Source: an uncultured Mycobacterium sp.
GTDB taxonomy: Bacteria; Actinomycetota; Actinomycetes; Mycobacteriales; Mycobacteriaceae
Length of the DNA stretch: 64,000 bases
Assembly: GCA_900078375.1 (NCBI GenBank)
Contig: FLQS01000022.1
Coordinates: 22,635-86,634 of the forward strand
Direction: 5' to 3'
Shown: one piece after another, positions 56,315 to 64,000 of the stretch
Layout: each line of letters opens with the position of its first letter
Numbering within the stretch: the first letter of the stretch is position 1
The notes under the pieces: generated by a model
Told to the model about the DNA's origin: nothing
Seen by the model: the letters and a program-made list of their open reading frames with translations, nothing else
The model's database searches: none
Program-made: the position numbers and the translations under genes

Positions 56315-56320
56315 TATTCT
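56315..56320 (+). promoter_or_regulatory. -10 element of the regulator gene
   Basis: TATTCT (TAnnnT) ends 5 bp before the GTG at 56326, with no ribosome site, so a leaderless mRNA starting at the GTG is likely. Confidence 0.45.
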
Positions 56321-56325
56321 GAGCC

Positions 56326-56682
56326 GTGCCCCGGACCGATGAAAACGGACGTCAGCTAAAGGCCTTGCTCGACTACCTCTTGGACGGAGACATCGAAGCC
56401 AAGGACATCTACGACGCGCTCGGCACATCTAGCAGCACTTACTACCGGCGAGTAAAGGAACGGGACTACCCGAACGCCGAGGAGTTGCGCTTGGTGGCAA
56501 CGCAATTCAGCCTTAGCTACCCCGACCTACAGGTCCGGTTCGGGCTGATGACCCGGGAGGAAGTCCAGCGGTACGTGGATTCCACCTCATTTACGGTGAC
56601 GACAATTAATACCGTAACTGCGACACATATTCCCGCGAAACTCTCAGAATTGAAGCCCCGACTAGATGCTCCGTCGCTGTAG
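56326..56682 (+). CDS. Putative helix-turn-helix regulator
   Basis: A 118-residue protein. Residues about 10-60 look like a DNA-binding helix-turn-helix (LLDYLLDGDIEAKDIYDALG, SSSTYYRRVKERDYPNAEE) followed by a short helical segment (LRLVATQFSLSYPDLQVRF). The C-terminal third is rich in Thr/Ser and probably flexible. It resembles small phage- or plasmid-type repressors found in mycobacteria in style, without a firm family match. The start is a leaderless GTG. The base composition here is more AT-rich than the surroundings, hinting at transfer. The membrane protein gene follows after 40 bp. Confidence 0.6.
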   Translation: MPRTDENGRQLKALLDYLLDGDIEAKDIYDALGTSSSTYYRRVKERDYPNAEELRLVATQFSLSYPDLQVRFGLMTREEVQRYVDSTSFTVTTINTVTATHIPAKLSELKPRLDAPSL

Positions 56683-56722
56683 TATTTGCTGAAGTTATTC
56701 GGGGGCGTAAGGCGACGACGAG

Positions 56723-57457
56723 ATGGGTCTCGGTGCATTAATCACGGTCACGCTGGCGTGCATGGCGTGGAGCCTGTGGATTAGGCGTGTCACGTGGGGC
56801 TGCAGGTGGGAAATCGCGGCCACACTGAACATCGCCCTGCAGGCCGCCGCCGTGCTGTTGATGTCGCCGTTGGCCTCCGAAACGATCGGGCACTGGCTGC
56901 ACTCGCTGACCGGGGTATGGAATCTCGAGGATTACATCGGCCACGACCTTTATGTCGTCGCCGCCTCGGCGATCGTGTACAACGCCCTGGGCCGCCTGCA
57001 GGACGACAACGCCATGCAAACCGCATTCAAGCAATACGTGGAACGCCCGGCCACCTTGTGTATCCCGTTGCTACTCGCAACATTCTCGATCGGCAATGGT
57101 GCCAGGATCTATCGCTCCGACTTCTTCACGGTGCCCACCGACTTCTGGCTGTCGGCCTACTGGCTGCTGCTCTGTGGAACCTTGATTTATCTGCTCGGCT
57201 ACGGCTCGCGAGCGCTGCTGGTCTTGCGCCAAGATCCGCGGTCGCGGCGGATCGCCAGCATCTACTTGATGGCCTCGGCCAGCGGCATCACCGCATGCGT
57301 CATTCGCATCGTCACCGCCTACGTCCCCGCGCTGCAGGAGTTCGAGGGCGGCAAGCTGGTCTGGTTCTTCGCCTGCGCCTGCGGTGCCGGCTTCGCCCTG
57401 ACATCGGCGCACTCCTGGCGCATCAAGACAAAATGGTTCACCCGAGCAGCACGCTGA
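56723..57457 (+). CDS. Seven-helix membrane protein, unknown function
   Basis: A 244-residue protein with seven predicted helices, from GALITVTLACMAWSLWI to LVWFFACACGAGFALTSAHSW. It is basic at its C-terminus (RIKTKWFTRAAR), so that end is cytosolic. The layout is like the membrane part of actinobacterial MAB_1171c-type proteins, which are also found beside small HTH regulators, but the similarity is from memory and weak. It is probably co-transcribed with the regulator at 56326. No transport or catalytic motif is recognised. Confidence 0.65.
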   Translation: MGLGALITVTLACMAWSLWIRRVTWGCRWEIAATLNIALQAAAVLLMSPLASETIGHWLHSLTGVWNLEDYIGHDLYVVAASAIVYNALGRLQDDNAMQTAFKQYVERPATLCIPLLLATFSIGNGARIYRSDFFTVPTDFWLSAYWLLLCGTLIYLLGYGSRALLVLRQDPRSRRIASIYLMASASGITACVIRIVTAYVPALQEFEGGKLVWFFACACGAGFALTSAHSWRIKTKWFTRAAR

Positions 57458-57462
57458 CGGCA

Positions 57463-57476
57463 CGCCCGCACGGGCG
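57463..57476 (+). terminator. Short GC hairpin after the membrane protein gene
   Basis: CGCCCG-CA-CGGGCG, perfect 6-bp arms, beginning 6 bp after the stop codon. It may end transcription from the regulator-membrane protein pair. There is no U-run and the loop is very small. Confidence 0.35.
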
Positions 57477-57496
57477 GGTCCCGGCGCCGGACATTG

Positions 57497-57520
57497 TCGT
57501 GCACGCACGATAATGGGGAG
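57497..57520 (+). promoter_or_regulatory. Promoter, palindrome and ribosome site of the glycosyltransferase
   Basis: The palindrome TCGTGC-AC-GCACGA (57497-57510) overlaps GATAAT (57509-57514), a likely -10, and is followed by GGGGAG two bases before the ATG at 57523. A protein bound to the palindrome would block the promoter. Confidence 0.45.
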
Positions 57521-57522
57521 CG

Positions 57523-58803
57523 ATGAAATTCGCGGTGAGCATCCACGGGACACGTGGTGACGTCGAACCCTGCGCGGCGGTAGGCCTCGAGCTGCAGCGC
57601 CGAGGGCACGACGTGCACATGGCCGTTCCCCCCAACCTTGTCGGCTTCGTCGAGTCCGCTGGTCTGGCGGCCACCATCGGTTACGGGCCCGACTCGCAGA
57701 AACAACTGCAGGGCGACGTCTTCGAACGACCGGATGCCCTGACCGCGGCCGGCCCGGCGGACTGGTTGCGGCTGGGCAATCCCTTGATCGCCTTGCGCAA
57801 GGCCAGGGCGGCGGCCACCCGCGGCTGGGCCGAGATGAGCGATGCGCTGCTGTCGCTGGCCGACGGCGCCGACCTGATGGTGACCGGCACGGCCTATCAG
57901 GAGATCGCGGCCAACATCGCCGAATTCCGCGGCCTCCCCTTGGCCGAGGTGCACTATTTCCCGGTTCGGGCCAATACCCAGGTCCTGCCGGTTCGGCTGC
58001 CGTCGCCGGTGGTCAAGGCGGCCTATTCGATGGGTGAATGGCTGCACTGGCGGTTGCTGAGACCGGCGGAGTCCGAGCAGCGCCGCGCCCTCGGTCTGCC
58101 GGCGGCGACCACCCGGCCGGTGGCTCGCATCGTGGCCGCAGGCGCACTGGAAATCCAGGCCTACGACAAGGTGTTCTTTCCCGGGCTGGCCGACGAATGG
58201 GGTGACCGGCGACCGCTCGTCGGGTCGATGACGCTGCAGATGCCCACCGAGGTCGACGGCGAGGTGGCGTCCTGGATCGCCGCGGGAACGCCGCCGATCT
58301 ACTTCGGCTTCGGCAGTATGCCTATCGACTCCCCTGCCGACACGGTTCGCCTGATCAGCGACGTCTGCGCTGAGCTGGGCGAACGCGCCTTGATCTGCGC
58401 CGGGTTCTCGGACTTCGACGGCTCTGCCACCGCAGCGCACGTGAAGGTCGTCGGCTCGGTCAACCACGCCGCCGTGTTCCCGTCCTGCCGCGCCGTCGTG
58501 CATCACGGCGGGGCAGGCACCACCGCGGCGGGAATCCGAGCCGGAGTTCCCACACTCGTACTGTGGGTGGCCGCCGAGCAACCGCTGTGGGGCAAACAGA
58601 TAGAACGGCTCGGTATCGGCACATCCCGGCGCTTCTCAGCTTCTACACGGCATTCGCTGCTGGCCGATCTACGAGTGGTGCTGGCTCCGCAAACAGTCGA
58701 GCGGACCCGTTTGCTCGCCACCCGGATAAGCCCGGCGTCGGGCAGCGTGACGGCCGCGGCCGACCTTCTCGAGGAGAGCGCCCGCAACCGCAGCCACGGG
58801 TGA
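57523..58803 (+). CDS. GT1 family glycosyltransferase (GPL/LOS type)
   Basis: A 426-residue GT-B glycosyltransferase. The N-terminal acceptor domain starts MKFAVSIHGTRGDVEP, the hallmark of mycobacterial glycolipid glycosyltransferases such as Gtf and Rv1524/Rv1526c. The donor domain has YFGFGSMP and HHGGAGTTAAGIRAGVP, the nucleotide-sugar site. It should add a deoxy-sugar or similar residue to a surface lipid, but the sugar and acceptor cannot be read from sequence. The gap gene follows downstream with its own promoter, and the acyltransferases and PKS beyond it support a cell-envelope glycolipid role. Confidence 0.88.
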   Translation: MKFAVSIHGTRGDVEPCAAVGLELQRRGHDVHMAVPPNLVGFVESAGLAATIGYGPDSQKQLQGDVFERPDALTAAGPADWLRLGNPLIALRKARAAATRGWAEMSDALLSLADGADLMVTGTAYQEIAANIAEFRGLPLAEVHYFPVRANTQVLPVRLPSPVVKAAYSMGEWLHWRLLRPAESEQRRALGLPAATTRPVARIVAAGALEIQAYDKVFFPGLADEWGDRRPLVGSMTLQMPTEVDGEVASWIAAGTPPIYFGFGSMPIDSPADTVRLISDVCAELGERALICAGFSDFDGSATAAHVKVVGSVNHAAVFPSCRAVVHHGGAGTTAAGIRAGVPTLVLWVAAEQPLWGKQIERLGIGTSRRFSASTRHSLLADLRVVLAPQTVERTRLLATRISPASGSVTAAADLLEESARNRSHG

Positions 58804-58834
58804 TGTCAACGCGGCCCCTGGCAGCTGGGCAAGG

Positions 58835-58840
58835 TAGAAT
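58835..58840 (+). promoter_or_regulatory. -10 element of the gap gene
   Basis: TAGAAT ends 8 bp before the GTG at 58849, with no ribosome site. This gives a leaderless or near-leaderless start. Confidence 0.5.
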
Positions 58841-58848
58841 TTCGCCTC

Positions 58849-59574
58849 GTGTGGACAACCGTGGTGCTACTTGGCCTCGCGGTGAGCATCGAGCCCGCAC
58901 GCGTCGGATTGATCGCCCTTCTGCTGACCCGGCCACGTCCGGCGCGGCACCTGTTTGTCTTCCTCTGCACGGGCCTGGCGATGAGCCTCAGTGTCGGCTT
59001 CGCGGTGCTGTTCGTCTTCCACCACACCTTCCTGGGCAAGGCCAACTTCAACCCGGCGCTCATCCAGATCGGCATCGGCGTCGTCGCCCTCCTGCTCGGC
59101 GCACTGTTGGCGTCCAACATTCCGTTGCGGCAGTTCGCCCGCAAGGAGATGGTCGAGGTGCCCGCCGGCACCACTGACAGCGCCGTCGTCATGCAGGACC
59201 CTCCGCCGCCGGGCCGGGTCAAGCGGCTATCCACCCGGGTGCGTGGCTTCGCCAAGGGCGAATCGTCCTGGTTCTCCGGCTCCATCGGCGCGGCGCTGGC
59301 GATGCCGAGCGTCGACTACATGGCCCTGCTGGCGCTGATCATCGCGTCCCGGACCCCACCGATCGAGCAGGCGTCGGCCCTGGTCACCTTCCTGCTACTG
59401 GCCAGCTGGGCAGCGGTGATCCCCCTGCTGAGTTTCATGGTCGTGCCGGCCAAGACCCGCATCTGGGTGCAGCGCTTCAACGAATGGATCCGCACCCGCA
59501 CTCGCAAGCACGCCGGCGCGTTCGTCGCGGTGGTCGGTGTCATCCTGCTCGGGGTCGGCCTGCACGGCCTGTGA
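58849..59574 (+). CDS. gap: Gap-family membrane protein for glycolipid export
   Basis: A 241-residue protein with six predicted helices in two groups of three separated by a cytosolic loop (about residues 100-150). The opening TVVLLGLAVSIEPARVGLIALLL is split by the usual SIEPARVG motif of the Gap/Sap family. Gap is required in M. smegmatis for moving glycopeptidolipids to the surface; relatives occur in LOS loci. Here it lies between a glycosyltransferase and acyltransferase genes, so it is likely to help export their product. The start is a GTG. It converges on the gene at 59582 with a 7-bp gap. Confidence 0.85.
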   Translation: MWTTVVLLGLAVSIEPARVGLIALLLTRPRPARHLFVFLCTGLAMSLSVGFAVLFVFHHTFLGKANFNPALIQIGIGVVALLLGALLASNIPLRQFARKEMVEVPAGTTDSAVVMQDPPPPGRVKRLSTRVRGFAKGESSWFSGSIGAALAMPSVDYMALLALIIASRTPPIEQASALVTFLLLASWAAVIPLLSFMVVPAKTRIWVQRFNEWIRTRTRKHAGAFVAVVGVILLGVGLHGL

Positions 59575-59581
59575 CCCCCAG

Positions 59582-60934
59582 TCACTCGATGACGGCGGTG
59601 AGCCCGAAGTCGGCCAATGTCGCCTCGGCCAGATCGCGAAGCCGCTGCTTGCTGTTCTCCGCACCGATCTCGTAGGCCTCGATCGAGATCGAGACCTTGC
59701 CGTTGACCCGCGCGGACACCACGACGAGCTGACCGTGCGAACGCTGCATCTCCTGCAGTGTCACGTTCTGGTCCAAGGCACGCAGAATGACCAACTCCGC
59801 GGTCGTGCCGTCAACCTGAGCGATCTGCGGCGGCAGATCGCCGAGGTTCGAGCAGGACACCGGCAGATCTTCGGAGTAGGAGAACAGCAACTCGGCGACC
59901 CCTTTGACGGCGGCCTTGGGCAACCACGGCATCAGCGGGAACAGTTCCATGGTGGGGTCGGTCTGGTTCTTGGCCGTCTGCCGTGACTCGCGCACGACGG
60001 TGCGGGACTCGGTCAGGTCAACGGTCACCTTCTCCGGGTCGACGGTCGCGTTGGCGAAGGCCATGGCCAGCGCCCGATCGTCCTCCAGGCTCTCGCGAAG
60101 ATTGATCGCGATCACCAGCGTCACGGCGCCGTCGGAGGCCCGCCGTCGTCCAAGCCGCTCGGCCAGCTTCGCGGTGAACCCGACGAGAAGTGAATAGCTG
60201 TTTCCGCCAAGGCTTTCCGCGCGCGCGTCCCACTCCGCGATATCGGCGACGACCGCCACCGACGGTACGGTGACGAACTCCTCGATCGGCTCGGTGCCGG
60301 CGCGCGTCTTTCTTGACTGGGCGAGCTCTCGCCGCTTCCCCCACACCAGCTTCGCGCCCTTGGCCAGCGCCCGGCGAGTCTCGGGCAGGTCACGAATGAC
60401 CTGGCGCGCGTCGGCGGCCAGCGCCTGTCGCCGGGTCCGCGCGCCCGGTCGGTCATATCCCGCATCGCGGATGTTGCCAGTGACCGCCTCGAAGATCGCC
60501 AGTCCGGCAGCGGTCCCGTCACCGATCACATGCGAGCCCACCATGCTGATCGCGGTGGAACCGTCGGTGAGCGGTTGGACGACGAGGTACCACGTCGGGC
60601 CGTGCTCGGGGTCAATCGGCAGACTGGCGAGCTCGTCTGCCCAGTCCATGAGTTCGGCACGCGGACGGGCCGTTTCGTTGATCTGGATCTCCGACGGAGC
60701 ATGACCGGGCTTGACCCACCGCGGCCGGCCGAACGGCAGTGCTGAACGCTCGATGTGCCGTCCGCCGTGCGATTCGGCGAAGTTGCGGTGAAAACGCCGC
60801 AGTCCCTCGAAATCGACGGGGTGCTCGTAGACCCAAACACATTGCATGAGCTGGCCACGCCCAGTGGCACGCATCATCTCGAACGCCGTCTGGTCGAAGA
60901 ACTCGAGCCGGTGTTCCTGCGATTCAGCGGTCAC
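59582..60934 (-). CDS. Condensation-fold (WS/DGAT-like) acyltransferase
   Basis: A 450-residue acyltransferase. The HxxxDG active site is intact: His135, Asp139 and Gly140 in SHVIGDG. A C-terminal-half motif (SCSNLGDLP) is in the position of the condensation-domain latch. It is similar throughout to the next gene upstream, so the two are paralogues from a local duplication. The family esterifies sugars or alcohols with fatty or polyketide acyl chains. The start is a GTG, 10 bp after the previous stop. In the M. smegmatis LOS locus, two genes of this kind also follow a papA gene, as I recall. Confidence 0.8.
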   Translation of the reverse strand: MTAESQEHRLEFFDQTAFEMMRATGRGQLMQCVWVYEHPVDFEGLRRFHRNFAESHGGRHIERSALPFGRPRWVKPGHAPSEIQINETARPRAELMDWADELASLPIDPEHGPTWYLVVQPLTDGSTAISMVGSHVIGDGTAAGLAIFEAVTGNIRDAGYDRPGARTRRQALAADARQVIRDLPETRRALAKGAKLVWGKRRELAQSRKTRAGTEPIEEFVTVPSVAVVADIAEWDARAESLGGNSYSLLVGFTAKLAERLGRRRASDGAVTLVIAINLRESLEDDRALAMAFANATVDPEKVTVDLTESRTVVRESRQTAKNQTDPTMELFPLMPWLPKAAVKGVAELLFSYSEDLPVSCSNLGDLPPQIAQVDGTTAELVILRALDQNVTLQEMQRSHGQLVVVSARVNGKVSISIEAYEIGAENSKQRLRDLAEATLADFGLTAVIE

Positions 60935-60944
60935 TCGTCACACC

Positions 60945-62312
60945 TCACTCGATCGCGCCGGAAAGGTCGAACTCTGCCAGAGTTTGGGCGATCACCTCGC
61001 GAAGCCGGGTGCGCGAGTTGTCCGCGCCGGGTTGGTAGCTCATCACCGGGAGGATTACCTTGCCGCCGAGACGCGCCGCAGCCACGGTCATCAGGCCGCG
61101 CCGCCGCTCAAGGACATCACCGCTGAGATTACGGTCCACGCCGCCGAAGTACAGGCGTTCGGCGACGGTGCCGTCGAGGCGAAGTATGTCGTCGGGGACA
61201 TCGCCCATGTTCGAGCAGGACACCGGGACGTCCGCGGTGAAGCCGAAGGCCATGTCGGCGATTCGCCCCATCGCCCGCTTGGGCAGGAACGGGATCAGCG
61301 GCAGCAACTCCACCATCTCGTCCGGCGTCTGCCGCGCGGTCACCAACCCCTGCTTGATCGCCGTGCGGGCGCTGGTGAGATCTGTCGTGACCGGACCGGG
61401 ATCGAACGTGACGTTGGCGATCGTCACCACATTGCCCCCGGTGTCCCCCGGGTTGTCCCGCTCACTGACCGGAATCATCAGCGTCACCGCGCCATCGGTC
61501 GCGCGCGTTCGGCCGATATTCTCCGCCAGCTTGCCGGCAAACCCGGCAACCAGCGAAAAATGATGTCCGCCAAGGCTTTTCGCCCGAGCGTCCCATTGTT
61601 CCATATCGACGACGGCCGTCGTGAACGCCGTCATGACAGTCCCGGCGCCGCCGGCGGATACGGACACCGGTTCACTCGGGCGCACCAGCTCGTCCTTGCG
61701 GCGCAACGCCACCTTGATCGCTTTGACCAACGTTCGCCAGATCTCCGGCAGATCGGCCGCCAGTTGGCGTAGGTCCTCGATCAGGGCGCGCGAGCGGGTA
61801 CGGGAGCGCCGCGGCGGGTAACCGAGATCCTTGCCGTCATCGTTGATCGCGGCGATCGCGGATGCGACTGCACCGCCGCCGTCGGCGACGGTGTGCGAAA
61901 TGACCAGGCTCACCGCGCTGCTTCCATCGGTGAACGGCTGCACGCCCAGCCGCCAGGCCGGCCCGAACTCGGGGTCGAGCGGCAGCTCCACCTGCTCGTG
62001 CGCCCAGTCCCACAACTCGTCCCGCGACCGCGGCTGCTCGGCGATGCCCAGGCCGGTCTGCGGACCCGGCACCGCGACCCACCGATGCCGGCCGAAGGGC
62101 AGCGGTGACCGCTCGATCACCCGGCCGACCAGCCCACGGCCGAAGTTCTGGTGGAAACGGCGAACACCCTCGAGGTCGAGGTCGTGTTCGTAGATCCAGA
62201 TGATCTGCATGACGGCCTCTTGGCCGGCACCGCGCAGCGCCAGAAACAGCGCCTGGTCGGCGTAAGGCACCACATTGTCGGGTGCGGGCCGGCGGTTGTC
62301 GCCCACCGGCAT
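60945..62312 (-). CDS. Condensation-fold (WS/DGAT-like) acyltransferase, paralogue
   Basis: A 455-residue acyltransferase with HTVADG (His140, Asp144, Gly145) as the active site and SCSNMGDVP in the latch region. The start ATG shares one base with the papA stop, so it is coupled to it. I reject the longer frame that overlaps papA. Likely to put a second acyl chain on the same glycolipid as PapA and the 59582 enzyme. Confidence 0.82.
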   Translation of the reverse strand: MPVGDNRRPAPDNVVPYADQALFLALRGAGQEAVMQIIWIYEHDLDLEGVRRFHQNFGRGLVGRVIERSPLPFGRHRWVAVPGPQTGLGIAEQPRSRDELWDWAHEQVELPLDPEFGPAWRLGVQPFTDGSSAVSLVISHTVADGGGAVASAIAAINDDGKDLGYPPRRSRTRSRALIEDLRQLAADLPEIWRTLVKAIKVALRRKDELVRPSEPVSVSAGGAGTVMTAFTTAVVDMEQWDARAKSLGGHHFSLVAGFAGKLAENIGRTRATDGAVTLMIPVSERDNPGDTGGNVVTIANVTFDPGPVTTDLTSARTAIKQGLVTARQTPDEMVELLPLIPFLPKRAMGRIADMAFGFTADVPVSCSNMGDVPDDILRLDGTVAERLYFGGVDRNLSGDVLERRRGLMTVAAARLGGKVILPVMSYQPGADNSRTRLREVIAQTLAEFDLSGAIE

Positions 62313-63766
62313 CAGACCGTTGCGACGGGCAAGCGAGACGACGACACGAGTTCGGAGCGGCCGTCGGCCACCCGAAGATAGATGCACTTCATCAGTTCGA
62401 CGAACTCGGCAACCGACTCGCGAGCGATCGGGTTGTCCGGGTAGGCGACGGTGATGAAGGTGCCTTCGGTACGCCGGTTCACCCACATGCCGACCTGATT
62501 GGCGGCACCCAGATCGGTGTAGATGTGCCCGTTCTGCGCATACCACTGGGACATGATGACGGGGTTCAGCGGCGGCAGGCCGACATCGAGGTAGGACAGC
62601 ATCGGAACACCCGGTCCGGCCGGGCGGATACGCGGGGCCGACTCCGACTCCGCCAGCTCGTAGACCCGCTCGATCGGCACGTTCGCCAGCGGCATCCCCG
62701 AGTCGAAGGACTCCTGCGCAGCACGCGCGACCTCGGCGAAGTTGCGGGCGGCGACAGGCACCGAGAGCGGAACGACACCGGTGAACCACCCGGTCGTCAT
62801 GAACTCCGCCGGAGTGCTGCGGGTGGTGGTCGGGGTGATGACGTAGTAGTCGTCGTCCCCGGTCAGCTGGCGGTGCGCGATCGCCGCGGCGGCGAACACC
62901 CCACCGATGAAGCGGACACCCGCCTGAGTGCACGCGGACTCGAAGCGATCCGACTCGTGATCGTCCATCAGCTGGACGGTCAGCAGATCACCGCTGCAGT
63001 GCACCGACGGATCGCCCAGCGGCAGCGGGAACGTCGGCATCGTTCCGCCGTTGCTCTCCAGGAAGTCCAGCCAGCCGCGAACGTCCGGCGAATCCATCGT
63101 CAGCCGCTCGGTGTAGTCGTGCTGGCGCACGCAGTAGTCGTCGTAACTGCCGGCGTCCGGCAGCCGCAGCGGAGCGCCACCGCCGGCCAGCGCCTCGTAG
63201 TTCATGTGCATTTCCACGAACAGCGCCATCATCAGCATCGCATCGGCATGCAGGTGATCGACAGAGACGTAGAACGTGAAGTGGTCGGCGCGCTGGATGA
63301 CGCCGAACCGGAAGCAGTCCCACTCCAGCGGGCTCGGGGTGTCGAGCACGTGCTTTTTCCACTGCGCGGAGTTCATCTCGCCGTGCTTGGTGGCCACGAA
63401 CTGGATGTCGTTCGGGTTCTCGACCGTGTGGCGGACGACCTGATCGGTCCCATTGTCATCGGGGGCGAACGCGAACCAGCTGTGGTACGTGTCGTGCCGG
63501 CGCAGGTAGGCGTTGATGACGAAGGTCATCGCCCGGACGTCGCACTTGCCCGGCATGTTCCACGCCGGGATCAGCAGCCGCGCCATCTCCAGCCCGTTGG
63601 CCGTGTGATTGCGGTAGCTGCGGATGTGCTGGCCCTGCTGGTAGCTCGCAGGTACGTCGCTGACCGGCGCGTCCAAGACCTTCTTCAGGCATGCCGGCGA
63701 CGGGCTCCACGACACGACTGTGCCCGGCGCGTCAACCCAGTCATGGATTGCGGTAAGTGCAACCAC
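62312..63766 (-). CDS. papA: PapA-type polyketide-associated acyltransferase
   Basis: A 484-residue PapA-family enzyme that transfers polyketide acyl chains from a PKS to a trehalose or other sugar core. The active-site motif is H171-LHA-D175 followed by Ala176 instead of Gly, in VDHLHADAM. The C-terminal half shows FTGVVPLSVPV and GTFITVAYPDN, as in PapA3/PapA4. The start is a GTG with GGGGAA upstream, 28 bp after the PKS stop. The acyl chain and acceptor are not shown, but the gene lies directly downstream of the PKS. Confidence 0.85.
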   Translation of the reverse strand: MVALTAIHDWVDAPGTVVSWSPSPACLKKVLDAPVSDVPASYQQGQHIRSYRNHTANGLEMARLLIPAWNMPGKCDVRAMTFVINAYLRRHDTYHSWFAFAPDDNGTDQVVRHTVENPNDIQFVATKHGEMNSAQWKKHVLDTPSPLEWDCFRFGVIQRADHFTFYVSVDHLHADAMLMMALFVEMHMNYEALAGGGAPLRLPDAGSYDDYCVRQHDYTERLTMDSPDVRGWLDFLESNGGTMPTFPLPLGDPSVHCSGDLLTVQLMDDHESDRFESACTQAGVRFIGGVFAAAAIAHRQLTGDDDYYVITPTTTRSTPAEFMTTGWFTGVVPLSVPVAARNFAEVARAAQESFDSGMPLANVPIERVYELAESESAPRIRPAGPGVPMLSYLDVGLPPLNPVIMSQWYAQNGHIYTDLGAANQVGMWVNRRTEGTFITVAYPDNPIARESVAEFVELMKCIYLRVADGRSELVSSSRLPVATV

Positions 63767-63794
63767 TGTCAGATTCCCCTATCGACCCTATTTA

Positions 63795-64000
63795 TCAACG
63801 TGCAGACGTGATGACGCCGGCAAGCGTTTCGCACAGGCTTTCGGCCAGCGACCGGACAGTCGTTATATCCATCGAACGAACACGTATTCCCGTTTCAGTT
63901 TCGATACGAGTTCGTAATTCGAGGTTCCCCAACGAGTCCAAACCGTACTCCGAGATCGGCCGGTCTGGGTCGATGGAACGGCGCAGGATCAGGCTGAGCT
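63795..64000 (-). CDS. Polyketide synthase, C-terminal carrier domain (partial)
   Basis: Only the last 68 codons are in the window; the gene runs off the right edge. They encode an acyl-carrier domain with [15 protein letters not shown], where the Ser carries phosphopantetheine, and a short tail ending TSAR. A carrier at the extreme C-terminus with this sequence is typical of mycobacterial Mas/Pks5-type synthases making methyl-branched acids. The order PKS-papA-acyltransferases supports that type; the catalytic domains are outside the window. Confidence 0.85.
   Translation of the reverse strand, partial: LSLILRRSIDPDRPISEYGLDSLGNLELRTRIETETGIRVRSMDITTVRSLAESLCETLAGVITSAR

Noticed and set aside
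62282..63811. 509-codon plus-strand frame opposite papA
   Set aside because: papA on the minus strand has a clear active site; the opposing frame is a shadow.
1..64000. CRISPR arrays, insertion sequences, tRNA genes or phage integrase
   Set aside because: No regularly spaced repeats, transposase or integrase motifs, or tRNA cloverleaf were noticed on reading either strand; a dedicated tRNA scan was not possible.

Overview
The window is high-GC DNA from a mycobacterium, most likely a Mycolicibacterium-like fast grower, although the species cannot be fixed. The evidence is the gene content (mycobacterial-type DnaE1, DinX, treX/Y/Z, PapA acyltransferases, a Gap lipid-transport protein, an F420-type PPOX enzyme and a diflavin nitrate reductase), tightly overlapping operons, frequent GTG starts and several apparently leaderless starts. 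From memory, the backbone (bio genes, acyltransferase, treXYZ, vapBC, ilvA, dnaE1, an RluD-type synthase, lspA, ansA, dinX, ileS, pks/pap locus) follows the Rv1570-Rv1524 region of M. tuberculosis. Two nitrate loci are inserted into it.

Layout. 1-4853: biotin synthesis. A 5' fragment of bioB is divergent from a TetR-family regulator that is very probably BioQ, and a bioA / bioF-bioD-2H phosphoesterase block follows. Two matching 13-bp operators (TGAAC-N3-GTTCA) lie between bioB and bioQ and in front of bioF. 4981-13374: a membrane acyltransferase, then treX-treY-treZ for making trehalose from glycogen. 13428-15811: a small unknown gene, vapBC and ilvA.

15841-26073: assimilatory nitrate block on the minus strand: a one-piece nitrate reductase with its own flavin domains (NasN type), NarK, NirB, NirD, a uroporphyrinogen-III synthase with a winged-helix tail, and a sirohydrochlorin chelatase. 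Nitrate uptake, both reduction steps and siroheme supply sit together. 26183-29908: a TetR/MFS efflux pair with three related operators, a small membrane protein, an SRPBCC protein, and a MerR regulator divergent from a PPOX enzyme. 29897-34889: dnaE1, two DUF202 genes and a SecD-P1-like protein.

34929-42811: respiratory narGHJI plus a second narK. 42863-45210: an unrecognised membrane protein and a pyruvyl transferase. 45186-49911: rarD, rluD-type, lspA, ansA, dinX. 49995-52244: an exported repeat protein of predicted beta-propeller type with a recent internal duplication. 52248-55589: ileS behind a T-box leader. 55605-64000: a lipid-glycosylation locus: a stand-alone half condensation domain, an unknown regulator and seven-helix membrane protein, a GT1 glycosyltransferase, Gap, two condensation-fold acyltransferases, PapA, and the C-terminal carrier domain of a polyketide synthase cut by the window end. 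This set resembles lipooligosaccharide/acyl-trehalose loci. No rRNA, tRNA, CRISPR array or insertion sequence was seen, and no gene-free stretch exceeds about 300 bases.
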